A stretch of DNA of 64,000 nucleotides, taken from contig CAYGSJ010000001.1 in NCBI GenBank assembly GCA_964352665.1, positions 1 through 64,000 of the forward strand. Reading direction: 5' to 3'. The notes below the pieces were generated by a model that was not told the DNA's origin, searched no databases, and saw nothing but the letters and a program-made list of their open reading frames with translations. How positions within the stretch are numbered: the stretch's first letter is position 1; each line of letters starts with the position of its first letter. This document shows positions 10,165 to 19,727 of the stretch, in pieces. Both the position numbers and the translations under genes were made by a program. The stretch is from UBA1672 sp964352665. Its GTDB lineage: Bacteria > Pseudomonadota > Alphaproteobacteria > Micavibrionales > Micavibrionaceae.

Positions 10165-10485
10165 TTATCCCCTTAATTCCGATATATCTTCAACAGCGAT
10201 TGATCCCTTGTTGCGGAAAAATACAACAAGGATAGCCAAGCCTATAGCTGCTTCTGCCGCGGCGACTGTTAAAATAAACATTACAAAAATTTGTCCCATC
10301 AAATCGTCAAGATAGGCAGAAAAAGTAACAAAATTAATGTTAACGGCAAGAAGCATCAATTCTATGGACATCAATATAACAATGACATTTTTTCTATTAA
10401 GGAAAATGCCGAAAACACCTATCGTAAAGATCATGCCTGCAAGAACCAGAAAATGTTCCATTCCTATGTTGGAAGCAGTATCCAT
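10165..10485 (-). CDS. nuoK: NADH-quinone oxidoreductase subunit K
   Basis: Small membrane subunit of complex I, 106 aa with three transmembrane helices. The [14 protein letters not shown] helix carries the conserved proton-pathway Glu, and a second Glu is in [11 protein letters not shown]. Directly follows nuoJ (one base gap) and precedes nuoL by 3 bases. Confidence 0.96.
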   Translation of the reverse strand: MDTASNIGMEHFLVLAGMIFTIGVFGIFLNRKNVIVILMSIELMLLAVNINFVTFSAYLDDLMGQIFVMFILTVAAAEAAIGLAILVVFFRNKGSIAVEDISELRG

Positions 10486-10486
10486 A

Positions 10487-11101
10487 TTATGCCCCCGTTC
10501 TCGGTGTTACTTTTTTCATTTCTAAAACATCACTTGCTTTGCGTGCCTGTTGTTTTGAAATGCTCTGTTTTCTGATGCCAGGGCGTTTTCGTACTGTTAA
10601 AACAATGGCTCCAATCATAGCCACAAAAAGTATCAGCCCTGCCATTTGGAAAGGAAATATATAATCCGTATATAGAACCAACCCTATAGCATGCGCATTT
10701 CGCTCATCACCGAGGCTGCCGATAGGAAGAGAAGCATTAACCGCAGCCATGGGAGAGAATTGCCAATAAGAATACAATGTAATGAGTTCAAATAAAAGAA
10801 TTCCTCCTATTGTCAATCCAATTGGGACGTATTGCATATTTCCTTTTCGAAGATTTGAGAAATCAATATTGAGCATCATAACCACAAACAAAAACAGAAC
10901 AGCAACTGCACCTACGTAAATAATAACCAATATCATTGCTATAAATTCTGCGCCTAAAAGTACAAACAGGCCTGACGCATTAAAAAAGCTTAATATAAGG
11001 AAGAGAACAGAATGAACGGGATTGCGCGCAGTAATTACCATTAAGGCGCTAATGAGAAGTATTGTTGCAAATAAATAAAAGGCGAATGCCTGTATGACCA
11101 T
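10487..11101 (-). CDS. nuoJ: NADH-quinone oxidoreductase subunit J
   Basis: Membrane subunit of complex I, 204 aa with five transmembrane helices. Signature [30 protein letters not shown] is present in pieces ([35 protein letters not shown]), including the conserved Glu. The tail after residue 170 is basic. First gene of the nuoJ-N block. The neighbour upstream is not nuoI, which is 1.5 kb away, so this block probably has its own promoter in 11102-11292; I cannot place it with confidence. Confidence 0.95.
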   Translation of the reverse strand: MVIQAFAFYLFATILLISALMVITARNPVHSVLFLILSFFNASGLFVLLGAEFIAMILVIIYVGAVAVLFLFVVMMLNIDFSNLRKGNMQYVPIGLTIGGILLFELITLYSYWQFSPMAAVNASLPIGSLGDERNAHAIGLVLYTDYIFPFQMAGLILFVAMIGAIVLTVRKRPGIRKQSISKQQARKASDVLEMKKVTPRTGA

Positions 11102-11292
11102 AGATAATATCTCTACCTTAATTTTGTGTTATTTGTTAAACCTTTATTCCTTTGTTCGCAAGGTTAGAAATAAAATTTTTCCTTAATATTGGTTTTTCTG
11201 TTGCTTTCCAAACTTAAAATACTCATTATTTTATACAAAGCACTGCTTAGTTTTTCCTGCCTTTTTTTACTTTTGGTCCTTATTTATTCACA

Positions 11293-11799
11293 ATGAAGTT
11301 TCAAGCGCGTTTTTTTGCAGCCTTAATTGGGTTTTTTGCACTTCTTAATTTGCCCTCTTTTGCAAAGGCAGACGGGTTTTTAGGCCTGTCTATTGGCTAT
11401 TACAATGCTTTGGATCAGCAAGAGAGAGTAAATAATTTCCGTTTGGAATATTTTCCTTCAAAATCTATAACTTTAAAAAATTTAAGACCTTGGCTGGGGA
11501 TGGATTTTACAAAAAACTTAAGCATGTGGGCCGGTGGTGGTCTTGCTATGACTTTTGAGCCATATAAGAAAATTTTTGTAACACCCAGTGTTGGTTTAGG
11601 GTTGTATAGACATGGCCGTAAGGACGTTGATTTGGATTACCCTGTGATTTTCCGTTCACAGCTTCAGGTTGCTTATGGGCTGGCTAATCAAGACCGTTTT
11701 GGCCTTGCCTTTAGTCACACATCAAGTGCTGGACTTGGTGGCGATAATCCGGGGGCAGAAATTATATCGCTCTATTACACGATAAAATTAAGGGACTGA
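11293..11799 (+). CDS. PagL-like lipid A deacylase / acyloxyacyl hydrolase family outer membrane protein
   Basis: 168 aa beta-barrel-type protein. Residues 1-26 are a signal peptide (hydrophobic AALIGFFALLNLPSFAKA). The C-terminal part has the PagL active-site pattern: His142-x-Ser144 in SHTSSAGLGG, the NPG turn (152-154) and Glu156. The His-to-Glu spacing of 14 matches the His126/Ser128/Glu140 triad recalled for PagL. In the family it removes the 3-O acyl chain of lipid A in the outer membrane. It is on the opposite strand to nuo, inside the nuo locus between nuoJ and nuoI, and ends 6 bases from the convergent neighbour. No good ribosome site precedes the ATG. Confidence 0.72.
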   Translation: MKFQARFFAALIGFFALLNLPSFAKADGFLGLSIGYYNALDQQERVNNFRLEYFPSKSITLKNLRPWLGMDFTKNLSMWAGGGLAMTFEPYKKIFVTPSVGLGLYRHGRKDVDLDYPVIFRSQLQVAYGLANQDRFGLAFSHTSSAGLGGDNPGAEIISLYYTIKLRD

Positions 11800-11805
11800 A
11801 ACATT

Positions 11806-12570
11806 CTACGCGGGGATAATTTGAGAATCTGAGATTTGTATGCCGTGCTTTTGTAAAAATTCCGGAGGTAGTTCCGTTTTCTCGGCATCAGATAAGCCAT
11901 GAAAATATTCGGCATCAGGATGTGAAATAATGATACGAACCAGTGTTCTGCCCTCTCCATGAAAGGCACTTTCTACATGATATGTGAATTCGGTACCTCT
12001 GACGACTTCATAGGGCTCCGCTTGTCTCATAAGACCGGCTTCTATAAGTTCTTCAGGCGTCCTCTCCCCATTCAGAGTTTCTTTAGGGTCTATTACAGGC
12101 TCATCCTGAACGATTGAGCAATCTGCGTTAGACACGAGATAAATGTAGTCCTCAGCGACGGCATCTTGATTTCTGCATGGGTCAACATGAACATCACGGC
12201 TTTTTTGTTCGCTTGGAAATGTATTTTGCCTGAAGGTGAAAGTCATTCTTGTATGTCTTGCCAGTGGGTTGATTGATGTCTGATCGGAAACGATTTGCCC
12301 TAAGACTTCCTGCATATGGGCAAAACCCCTAGGCAGTGTAATTTCATTTGAACCCGGTTGTTTGATTTCGGTATTGAGGTGTTCAACAGAAACCCCCCTG
12401 CCGAGCATAACCTGCTCAAAACCATCATGATCCGTAAGAGTGCCTACGCTTTCTGCAGGCATGCCATAAGGGCGCTCTCCGCTTAATTGCGCAGCTGTAA
12501 ATTCATCGGTATCTGGTGTAACCGATTTTGCCCATGCTTCGTGAAGTTCTGACGGCTTTGCCATACTCAA
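11806..12570 (-). CDS. Uncharacterised protein, possible Fe(II)/2-oxoglutarate-type beta-helix fold
   Basis: 254 aa, soluble, no signal peptide or membrane segment. I do not recognise the family with confidence. The middle has a run of predicted strands (RMTFTFRQNTF, DYIYLVSN, TLVRIIISH). It has an H-x-D pair (His128, Asp130 in RDVHVDPCR), candidate distal histidines His198 and His204, and Arg212 after them. That order (HxD, distal His, Arg) is the layout of 2-oxoglutarate-dependent oxygenases, but the spacing is short. It lies between nuoI and nuoJ, 79 bases after the nuoI stop, on the nuo strand. Two clearer oxygenase-like genes interrupt the same locus at 20548-22123. Confidence 0.55.
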   Translation of the reverse strand: MSMAKPSELHEAWAKSVTPDTDEFTAAQLSGERPYGMPAESVGTLTDHDGFEQVMLGRGVSVEHLNTEIKQPGSNEITLPRGFAHMQEVLGQIVSDQTSINPLARHTRMTFTFRQNTFPSEQKSRDVHVDPCRNQDAVAEDYIYLVSNADCSIVQDEPVIDPKETLNGERTPEELIEAGLMRQAEPYEVVRGTEFTYHVESAFHGEGRTLVRIIISHPDAEYFHGLSDAEKTELPPEFLQKHGIQISDSQIIPA

Positions 12571-12649
12571 CCCTGCTTATCTTTTCCCATATTATAAACA
12601 TGATAAATCAGAAAAAGCAAAGAATTAAGCCGATTTCGGGGTGTAAAAG

Positions 12650-13132
12650 TTACCTGTAGGGGGCGTCCGCAACGATATTAGCGGCGAGTTGTGCCTCCCA
12701 ACGATCACCGTTTTCCAGAAGTTTTTGTTTGTTATAGTAAAGTTCTTCTCGAGTTTCTGTGGCAAATTCAAAATTTGGACCTTCTACAATGGCGTCAACT
12801 GGGCATGCTTCCTGGCAAAGTCCGCAATAGATGCATTTAGTCATATCAATATCGTATTTTGTTGTACGTCTTGACCCATCATCTCGAGGCTCTGCTTCTA
12901 TTGTAATGGCCAGAGCAGGACAGATGGCTTCACACAGTTTGCAGGCAATACACCGCTCTTCTCCATTGGGATAGCGCCTGAGCGCATGCTCACCTCTAAA
13001 TCGAGGAGATATCGGTCCTTTTTCATAGGGGTAATTGATTGTAACCTTCGGCACAAAAAACATGTATTTAAGGGTAAGTAAAAACCCCTTAACAATTTCC
13101 GTTAAAAGAAATGATTTTGCAAACCCGTCCAT
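12650..13132 (-). CDS. nuoI: NADH-quinone oxidoreductase subunit I
   Basis: Peripheral-arm subunit holding two [4Fe-4S] clusters (N6a, N6b). 160 aa. Two ferredoxin motifs are complete: [12 protein letters not shown] (about 61-72) and [12 protein letters not shown] (about 100-111). The N-terminal amphipathic helix that meets the membrane arm is present. One base after nuoH. Confidence 0.97.
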   Translation of the reverse strand: MDGFAKSFLLTEIVKGFLLTLKYMFFVPKVTINYPYEKGPISPRFRGEHALRRYPNGEERCIACKLCEAICPALAITIEAEPRDDGSRRTTKYDIDMTKCIYCGLCQEACPVDAIVEGPNFEFATETREELYYNKQKLLENGDRWEAQLAANIVADAPYR

Positions 13133-13133
13133 T

Positions 13134-14231
13134 TTAATATTCGTCCTCCAGCAGCATCATATCTTCATCTATATAAAGCGCCTCATTAAGTTCTTTGGAT
13201 TTCTCTATTTGTCCAGGTAGAGCATTAAACGTCATAAGAGTTCCCGCTACTACGACCACCCATATTAGGGTAAAAGGCAGAAATACTTTCCATCCAAGAC
13301 GCATGAGTTGATCATACCTGAATCTTGGTAATGTTGCACGTGCCCATATAAAGAAGAAAAGGATAAGAGCGGTTTTCAGTGCAAACCATATAATTCCCGG
13401 TATGTATGGAATTGGTTCAAGACCAAATGGTGGCAGCCATCCACCAAGAAATAGTATTGTTGTCATTGCACTCATCAAAATCATATTGGCATATTCACCA
13501 AGGAAGAAGAGCGCATAAGTCATGGCAGAGTATTCCACCATAAATCCACCTGTGATTTCTGACTCTCCTTCAGGAAGATCAAACGGTGCACGATTGGTTT
13601 CTGCCAAAATTGAAATCAAAAATACAACCAACATTGGAAATAATAAAATTTGAACCCAAAAAGGTCTGGGAGCCAGAACAATTTCCTGCAGATTAAGAGA
13701 TCCCGTTGTCAAAAGAACACACACGATAATTAACCCCATTGAAACTTCGTAAGACACCATTTGTGAAGCTGAACGTAGTCCACCAAGAAACGCATAGCGA
13801 GAATTTGAGGCCCAGCCAGCCATAATAACGCCGTATACCCCCATAGATGAAATTGCAAACAAATATAGAATTCCAACATTCACATTGGCCAAAACCCACC
13901 CTTTATCAAAAGGAATAACGGCCCATGCAACTAAGGATAGTGCAAAAAGAAGCATGGGGGCCAGAAGAAAGACAACTCGATGTGCCTGGGAGGGAATAAT
14001 GGTTTCCTTTGAAAAAAGCTTAATGCCGTCTGCGATGGGTTGTAAAAGACCAAATGGTCCAACCATCATGGGCCCTTGTCGCCGTTGCATTGCTCCCATA
14101 ACCTTGCGCTCTGCATAAGTCATATAGGCAACAGAAATTAAAATTCCTACAATCACAATCAGTGTAAAAACGACTGTTCTTACAAGCCAAAAACTCCAGC
14201 CCCAGAAAATAAAATCCATCAAGGCTTCCAT
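13134..14231 (-). CDS. nuoH: NADH-quinone oxidoreductase subunit H
   Basis: Quinone-chamber membrane subunit of complex I. 365 aa, eight transmembrane segments. [19 protein letters not shown] loop ([21 protein letters not shown], read in two parts), [17 protein letters not shown] and [13 protein letters not shown] are the conserved cytoplasmic loops that line the quinone site. The C-terminal tail is longer and more acidic than usual ([12 protein letters not shown]). Begins the base after the MazG-like stop. Confidence 0.97.
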   Translation of the reverse strand: MEALMDFIFWGWSFWLVRTVVFTLIVIVGILISVAYMTYAERKVMGAMQRRQGPMMVGPFGLLQPIADGIKLFSKETIIPSQAHRVVFLLAPMLLFALSLVAWAVIPFDKGWVLANVNVGILYLFAISSMGVYGVIMAGWASNSRYAFLGGLRSASQMVSYEVSMGLIIVCVLLTTGSLNLQEIVLAPRPFWVQILLFPMLVVFLISILAETNRAPFDLPEGESEITGGFMVEYSAMTYALFFLGEYANMILMSAMTTILFLGGWLPPFGLEPIPYIPGIIWFALKTALILFFFIWARATLPRFRYDQLMRLGWKVFLPFTLIWVVVVAGTLMTFNALPGQIEKSKELNEALYIDEDMMLLEDEY

Positions 14232-14645
14232 TTAGGCAGCTTCCTCTCTGTTCTCAATAAACTGGCCCATATCTGGCTTGAAATAATTAGGGCCCTTTAA
14301 AATTTTGCCATCTGATTCACGTCTTATAGGCTTGCCGTCTTCTCCGAGCTTACTCATGTTAGAATCGTGAACTTCATTGAAAGCGGGTGTTTTAAGTGCC
14401 TGCATTCCAAAGGATAAAAATGCGCCATCTATAACATATTGAAGGTCAATAAGTGCATCCAGCGTTTCAACAAGGTCGCCCTGCTCTAAGGCTTCTTTTA
14501 ATTCTTCCAACTCTTCTGCAATCAAATTTATTCTTAATTCATTTGTCTTTTCATTAGAAATATCCGGTTGATCCAAGACAGGAAGCCCATAGGTTTCATG
14601 AAATTCTTTAACTTGTTCAATTGTAGATTTTTGAAGATTAGTCAT
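14232..14645 (-). CDS. MazG-superfamily (DR2231-like) nucleotide pyrophosphohydrolase
   Basis: 137 aa all-alpha protein. The MazG metal-binding pattern is visible: EELEEL (44-49) in the first helix and DALIDLQYVID (63-73) in the next. The C-terminal part HDSNMSKLGEDGKP (93-106) and KGPNYFKPD (117-125) is the signature of the DR2231-like branch, whose Deinococcus member hydrolyses dUTP to dUMP. The likely role is removal of a nucleoside triphosphate; the substrate is not readable from sequence. It is embedded between nuoG and nuoH: its start overlaps the nuoG stop by one base and nuoH begins directly after its stop. It must therefore be made with complex I. All metal ligands look intact. Confidence 0.82.
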   Translation of the reverse strand: MTNLQKSTIEQVKEFHETYGLPVLDQPDISNEKTNELRINLIAEELEELKEALEQGDLVETLDALIDLQYVIDGAFLSFGMQALKTPAFNEVHDSNMSKLGEDGKPIRRESDGKILKGPNYFKPDMGQFIENREEAA

Positions 14646-16714
14646 TATTCTGCGGCCTCTTGAAAATTATCGGATTTTTTAGAAAAAGATTCTACGCAAG
14701 CCTTCATGGTTTTAGAAGCACGGCATATAGGGTTTGAAAGGTAATAATTTGTTAAGTCCAATTCAAAATCCTCTTTGTATGCTTTTTCCTTAGACGTAAA
14801 TTTTGTCCATTTTGAAGGTATTACCTCATCAATTTTTTTGAATACGGCCCATTCTTTCTTTATTCTGTTTTGCAATTCAAATTGAGTCTTATAGGGCAGA
14901 GGTGTTCTACAAATATGTCCCGATAGAGCCCTTATAATTGCCCAATCTTCCTTTGCTTCGCCAGGAGGATTGACGGCACGTCTCGCCATTTGGGGACGTC
15001 CTTCAGTATTCACATAAATACCCTCTTTTTCTGTATAGGCGGCAGAAGGTAGAATTATGTCTGCCCTACTTGCGGCATGATCGCCGTGATGTCCCTGATA
15101 GATGACAAATGTCTTCCAGCCTAGATTAACCCGTGCGTTAAATTCGTCCGCCCCCAGTAAGAAAAGAACATCTATTGATCCATCTTTGGTACCCAAAAGT
15201 ATCTCTCTAAAGCCTTTCGCATCTTTTTGTGGTACAAACCCGACATCAAGGCCACCGACGCGGGAAGCAGCCCTATGTAATACATTAAAGCCATTCCAAT
15301 CAGGCTTTATGGCCCCTATTTTTTCTGCTGTATCTTGCAGCAAGGTTAGCAAAGCATCTGAATCTTCCCTTTCAAAGAGGGAGGATCCGGCAATAATCAT
15401 TGGCTTGTTATATTTTTGGGTTTTCTCAAGGTCTTTAGAAAGTGTTTCAATTGCTTTGCCATTGTTACCAAGATGTGTGTAAGGATAAGTTAATTCTGAA
15501 TTATGACCGATCACATAGACTGGTATTTTCTTTTCAAGCCAGTTTTTACGTATGCGGGCATTAACCATTGTTGCTTCATAGCGCGGGTTGGTGCCAACGA
15601 GAATAATGAGGTCTGCCTCATCAATTCCGGCAATTGTAGAATTAAATAGATAGGAACTCCGGTTTTCGAAATTTAATATACTGCCATCGGTGCGGCAATC
15701 CATATTCACCGAACCTAAAGCGCCCATAAGATCTTTCATTGCAACCAGAGATTCAACGTCAACAAGGTCGCCAGCCAATGCAGCAATGTTATCGCCTTTA
15801 ACACCAGATAAACGGTTTTTTATATGTGAAAAAGCTTCTGACCAAGAGGCTTCTTCCAATTTACCGGTATCCTGATTTCTTATATAAGGGCGATCAAGGC
15901 GGGCGTAAGACAAACCATCATATGAAAAGCGTGTGCGATCATCTATCCATTCTTCGTTTATATCCTCGTTTAACCGTGGAAGAACACGGAGCACTTCGCG
16001 GCCCCGTGAATCTATTCTGATATTGCAGCCAAGTGCATCGTGAACATCTATGCTTTCTGTTTTTTGAAGCTCCCATGATCTGGCCTTGAATTTGTAAGGC
16101 TTTGATGTCAGCGCCCCTACAGGGCAAATATCAATAAGATTTCCTGAAAGTTCAGTATCAACTATTTCGTTTATAAAAGTTCCTATTTCAGCATCTTCAC
16201 CGCGGTTAAATTGTCCAAGAACTGGAGTTCCTGCAATTTCTTCTGCAAACCGGACACAACGAGTGCAGTTAATGCATCGTGTCATAATCGTGCCTACTAG
16301 AGGGCCCAAGTCTTTATCTTTGAATGTACGCTTTTCTTCCGCGTAGCGTGAACGGTCGAACCCATAAGCCACAGCCTGATCTTGGAGGTCACACTCTCCG
16401 CCCTGATCACAAATAGGACAATCGAGAGGGTGATTGATCAAAAGCATTTCCATGACGCCTTTTCGTGCCTTTTTGACCATTTTTGATTCGGTTTTGACAA
16501 TCATGCCCTCGCCGCAAGCCAGAGCACAGGATGCTTGTGGTTTTGGTGGACCGGGTTCTACTTCAACCAAACACATACGGCAATTAGCCGGGACCGAGAG
16601 CTTATCGTGATAACAAAAGCGCGGGATTTCAATACCTAGCTGTTCTGCCGCCTGAAGAATACTTGTTCCTGGCTCTACTTCAATTTCTATGTCGTTGATC
16701 GTCAGTTTAGGCAT
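14645..16714 (-). CDS. nuoG: NADH-quinone oxidoreductase subunit G
   Basis: Large iron-sulfur subunit of the NADH module. 689 aa. The N-terminal [2Fe-2S] ferredoxin domain (CYHDKLSVPANCRMC), the His-containing [4Fe-4S] site (HPLDCPICDQGGECDLQ) and the following [4Fe-4S] motif (CINCTRC, CPVGAL) are present, followed by the molybdopterin-like domain without cofactor. It starts a fresh transcription block: the region upstream (16715-16816) is shared with divergent purL. A possible weak nuoG promoter on the minus strand is TTGATC (16793-16798) and TAAATA (16770-16775), 17 apart. Confidence 0.96.
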   Translation of the reverse strand: MPKLTINDIEIEVEPGTSILQAAEQLGIEIPRFCYHDKLSVPANCRMCLVEVEPGPPKPQASCALACGEGMIVKTESKMVKKARKGVMEMLLINHPLDCPICDQGGECDLQDQAVAYGFDRSRYAEEKRTFKDKDLGPLVGTIMTRCINCTRCVRFAEEIAGTPVLGQFNRGEDAEIGTFINEIVDTELSGNLIDICPVGALTSKPYKFKARSWELQKTESIDVHDALGCNIRIDSRGREVLRVLPRLNEDINEEWIDDRTRFSYDGLSYARLDRPYIRNQDTGKLEEASWSEAFSHIKNRLSGVKGDNIAALAGDLVDVESLVAMKDLMGALGSVNMDCRTDGSILNFENRSSYLFNSTIAGIDEADLIILVGTNPRYEATMVNARIRKNWLEKKIPVYVIGHNSELTYPYTHLGNNGKAIETLSKDLEKTQKYNKPMIIAGSSLFEREDSDALLTLLQDTAEKIGAIKPDWNGFNVLHRAASRVGGLDVGFVPQKDAKGFREILLGTKDGSIDVLFLLGADEFNARVNLGWKTFVIYQGHHGDHAASRADIILPSAAYTEKEGIYVNTEGRPQMARRAVNPPGEAKEDWAIIRALSGHICRTPLPYKTQFELQNRIKKEWAVFKKIDEVIPSKWTKFTSKEKAYKEDFELDLTNYYLSNPICRASKTMKACVESFSKKSDNFQEAAE

Positions 16715-16748
16715 TTATTTTTTTATTCCGCTTAAAGCAATTACAGTA

Positions 16749-16778
16749 TTGAAATATCTTTCGGACTACTATTTAATC
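16749..16778 (+). promoter_or_regulatory. Putative sigma-70 promoter of purL-purQ
   Basis: TTGAAA at 16749-16754 and TTTAAT at 16773-16778, spaced 18 bases, each five of six to consensus. This would start transcription near 16785, about 30 bases before the purL ATG. It overlaps a weaker candidate for the divergent nuoG gene, so the two promoters may compete. No strong ribosome site precedes purL. Confidence 0.45.
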
Positions 16779-16816
16779 TGCGCGAGCGTTGAGATCAACA
16801 GTTAGTTCGTAATTAT

Positions 16817-19726
16817 ATGCAGACTCGAATAGAAATTCTAGCCCATGAAGACGATGGTCGGGCACATCAAATAGAAAATATACTACAATCTATGGGCATC
16901 CAGTCGACCGTACGGGCTGTGGATGTTTATTCTTCGGAAAGTCCCGAAGCACAAAACGATAGATTTGCTAAAAGCCTAGCTAATCCAGTTACTCAAAAAA
17001 TTAATGAAACGCCTGATGATTTTGACTGGGCCTTGGAAATTGGGTTTCTTCCCGGCGTTACAGATAATGTAGGTAGTACGACCTCTGAGTTACTTAAGCT
17101 TTCTGCTGATAATGATAATACGGATCATGCCTGTTATTCTTCTAGGCTTTATCTGATAAAAGCCAAGGCGGATGAAAGTATTATTAATGCTCTTGCGCAA
17201 GTGATTTCAAACAAGCTAATTCAGCGCGTATCTATAAAAAGTCAAAAACAGTACAAGCAAGATGGGGGAATGGACATAGTTATTCCAAAGGTTTTGCTTG
17301 ATAATAAGGGGGTAGTTGCCGATAAGGTTGATTTGAATGTTTCAGATGAAGAACTGGAAAAAATAGGAACTTATGGCATTGAAAATCAGGACGGGACCCG
17401 TAGAGGTCCGCTTGGTCTTTCTCTACTCTATCTTAAAGCCATCCAGGAATATTATAAAAAGGAAGGCCGTTTGCCAACGGATATAGAGTTGGAAACGCTG
17501 GCACAAACATGGTCGGAGCATTGTAAACATACCATTTTTGCTTCACCAATTGATGATGTCAAAGATGGCCTTTACAAACATTATATCAAACGCGCCACCA
17601 AAGAAATTCGTGAGGCACGTGGCAAAGATGATATATGTGTTTCTGTTTTTTCAGATAATGCGGGTGGCATCATCTTTGATGAGAACTATCTTATTACAGA
17701 TAAGGTTGAAACGCATAACTCTCCTTCTGCCCTTGATCCATTCGGTGGTGCTATTACCGGTATTGTTGGTGTAAACCGTGATTGTATGGGTTTTGGTAAG
17801 GGAGCCAAGCCCGTTATTAACCGGTATGGATTTTGTTTGGCAGATCCTCGAAAAAAACCAAATTATTTCCGTGATAAAGATTGTACCGATTCCTTGTTAC
17901 CACCTGTGAATATAATGAATGGTGTTGTGGCAGGTGTAGAGGCTGGTGGAAACTGTTCAGGTATCCCGACCCCTTCTGGATTTGTATATTTTGATGATCG
18001 CTTTGCTGGAAAACCTTTGGTATTCGTCGGGACAATCGGGCTGATTCCGCGTGAAATCAATGGTAAACCCGGACATGAAAAATGTGCACAGCCCGGGGAT
18101 AAAATAGTTATGGCCGGTGGTCGTGTCGGTGCCGATGGTATTCACGGCGCTACTTTTTCTTCTGTTGCGCTAGATGAGGGTTCCCCTGCTACCGCTGTAC
18201 AGATTGGCGATCCTATTACGCAAAAGAAAATGTCTGATGCGGTCATAAAAGAGATACGCGAGAAAGATTGGTATAGTGCTATTACCGATAATGGTGCGGG
18301 TGGTTTGTCGTCTTCCGTGGGAGAGATGGCTGAAGGTTCCGGTGGCTTTCATGTTGAACTGGAAAAAGTACCTTTAAAGTATCCTGGTCTTTCTCCTTGG
18401 GAAATATGGATTTCAGAGAGTCAGGAACGCATGACGTTTGCTGTACCGCCTGAAAATACAGAAAAGCTAATCAAGTTTTTTGAAAAACGTGGGGTTGAAG
18501 CCGGTGTTGTCGGTACGTATACGGATAGTGGACGCGCAGAAATTACATGGCACGGAGAAACAATCATGGATATTGCCATGGAGTTTTTACATGATGGTAA
18601 TCCTGAAACACCTTTGAAAACTACATTTACACGCGGTGGCGATAAAGAGCCTGGTCTTTCTGAGCCCGAAAGCTATGAAGAAGCGCTGAAAACAATGATG
18701 GCGCGTTTAAATATTTGTTCGAAAGAATTTATTGCAACCCAGTATGATCATAATGTTCAAGGTACGGCTGTTCTTGGCCCGCTTCAAGGTAAGGGACGTG
18801 TCTATGCGGAAACAAGCGTTTCGCGCCCGTCTTTAAATTCACCAAAGGGTGTTGTTTTATCGCAAGGGCTATTCCCGCGTTACAGTGATATTGATACAGC
18901 AGCTATGGCTGCCGCCGGCCTTGATATGGCTGTAAGAAATGCAGTAGCAGCGGGAGTGGATTTCAATCATCTTGCCTTGCTTGATAATTTCTGTTGGTGT
19001 TCTTCGGATGAAGCGGAGCGTTTAGGGCAACTTAAACGCGCTGTTGAAACTATTTATGATCTGGCTGTGAAGTATGGAACGCCTTTTATTTCGGGCAAAG
19101 ATTCTATGTTTAATGACTTTAAGGGATATGATGAAAAGGGCCAGCCGATAAAGATATCAGCTCCCCCTACACTTCTGATTTCCAGTATCGGCGTTATCCC
19201 TCATATTGAACGATCAATTTCTTTGGCACCTAAGGCAGTAGGTGATTGCGTTTATTTGCTTGGTATAACCAAAGATGAGCTTGGCGCATCCGAATATTAT
19301 GATGAGCTTGGACATCTTGGGAATAATGTTCCTGAAACAGATGCCCATGAGAATTTAAGACTTTATAGGCTTTATTCACGAGCAAGTCGTGATTGCTTAA
19401 TCTCTTCTGCTCTAGCCGTTGGTTATGGCGGTTTAGGTGTCACATTAGCAAAGAAGGCTATCGCAGGGCAGCTTGGGCTTGATATTGATTTATCCGGATT
19501 TGATCTGCGCGCCGATAAAGCGCTATTTTCCGAAAGTACAGGACGGATTGTCGTGACTGTTGCGCCACATAATAAAAAGGCCTTCGAGAGAAACTTCAAG
19601 GGATTTGATCAATGTCACTATATTGGCAGTGTAGCGCATAGTGACAACTTGTTTATTCGTGATATTGCTAAAGTTTCTATTGTCGAATTGGAAGAAGCTT
19701 ATAAAGCACCTTTGAGGGATTATTGA
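16817..19726 (+). CDS. purL: Phosphoribosylformylglycinamidine synthase with N-terminal PurS-like region
   Basis: ATP-dependent conversion of FGAR to FGAM, step four of purine synthesis, with ammonia from PurQ. 969 aa, between the small type (about 740 aa, needs separate PurS) and the large fused type (about 1300 aa). Residues 1-190 hold PurS-like segments (RIEILAHEDDGRA at 4-16 and GFLPGVTDNVGSTTSEL at 76-92). The synthetase core follows, with the catalytic TWSEHCKHT motif near 235-243 and the NGAGGLSSSVGEMAEG loop near 493. It is on the opposite strand to nuo and ends 1 base before purQ. Most Alphaproteobacteria, as I recall, carry separate purS-purQ-small purL, so this version may be acquired. 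Confidence 0.92.
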   Translation: MQTRIEILAHEDDGRAHQIENILQSMGIQSTVRAVDVYSSESPEAQNDRFAKSLANPVTQKINETPDDFDWALEIGFLPGVTDNVGSTTSELLKLSADNDNTDHACYSSRLYLIKAKADESIINALAQVISNKLIQRVSIKSQKQYKQDGGMDIVIPKVLLDNKGVVADKVDLNVSDEELEKIGTYGIENQDGTRRGPLGLSLLYLKAIQEYYKKEGRLPTDIELETLAQTWSEHCKHTIFASPIDDVKDGLYKHYIKRATKEIREARGKDDICVSVFSDNAGGIIFDENYLITDKVETHNSPSALDPFGGAITGIVGVNRDCMGFGKGAKPVINRYGFCLADPRKKPNYFRDKDCTDSLLPPVNIMNGVVAGVEAGGNCSGIPTPSGFVYFDDRFAGKPLVFVGTIGLIPREINGKPGHEKCAQPGDKIVMAGGRVGADGIHGATFSSVALDEGSPATAVQIGDPITQKKMSDAVIKEIREKDWYSAITDNGAGGLSSSVGEMAEGSGGFHVELEKVPLKYPGLSPWEIWISESQERMTFAVPPENTEKLIKFFEKRGVEAGVVGTYTDSGRAEITWHGETIMDIAMEFLHDGNPETPLKTTFTRGGDKEPGLSEPESYEEALKTMMARLNICSKEFIATQYDHNVQGTAVLGPLQGKGRVYAETSVSRPSLNSPKGVVLSQGLFPRYSDIDTAAMAAAGLDMAVRNAVAAGVDFNHLALLDNFCWCSSDEAERLGQLKRAVETIYDLAVKYGTPFISGKDSMFNDFKGYDEKGQPIKISAPPTLLISSIGVIPHIERSISLAPKAVGDCVYLLGITKDELGASEYYDELGHLGNNVPETDAHENLRLYRLYSRASRDCLISSALAVGYGGLGVTLAKKAIAGQLGLDIDLSGFDLRADKALFSESTGRIVVTVAPHNKKAFERNFKGFDQCHYIGSVAHSDNLFIRDIAKVSIVELEEAYKAPLRDY

Positions 19727-19727
19727 T

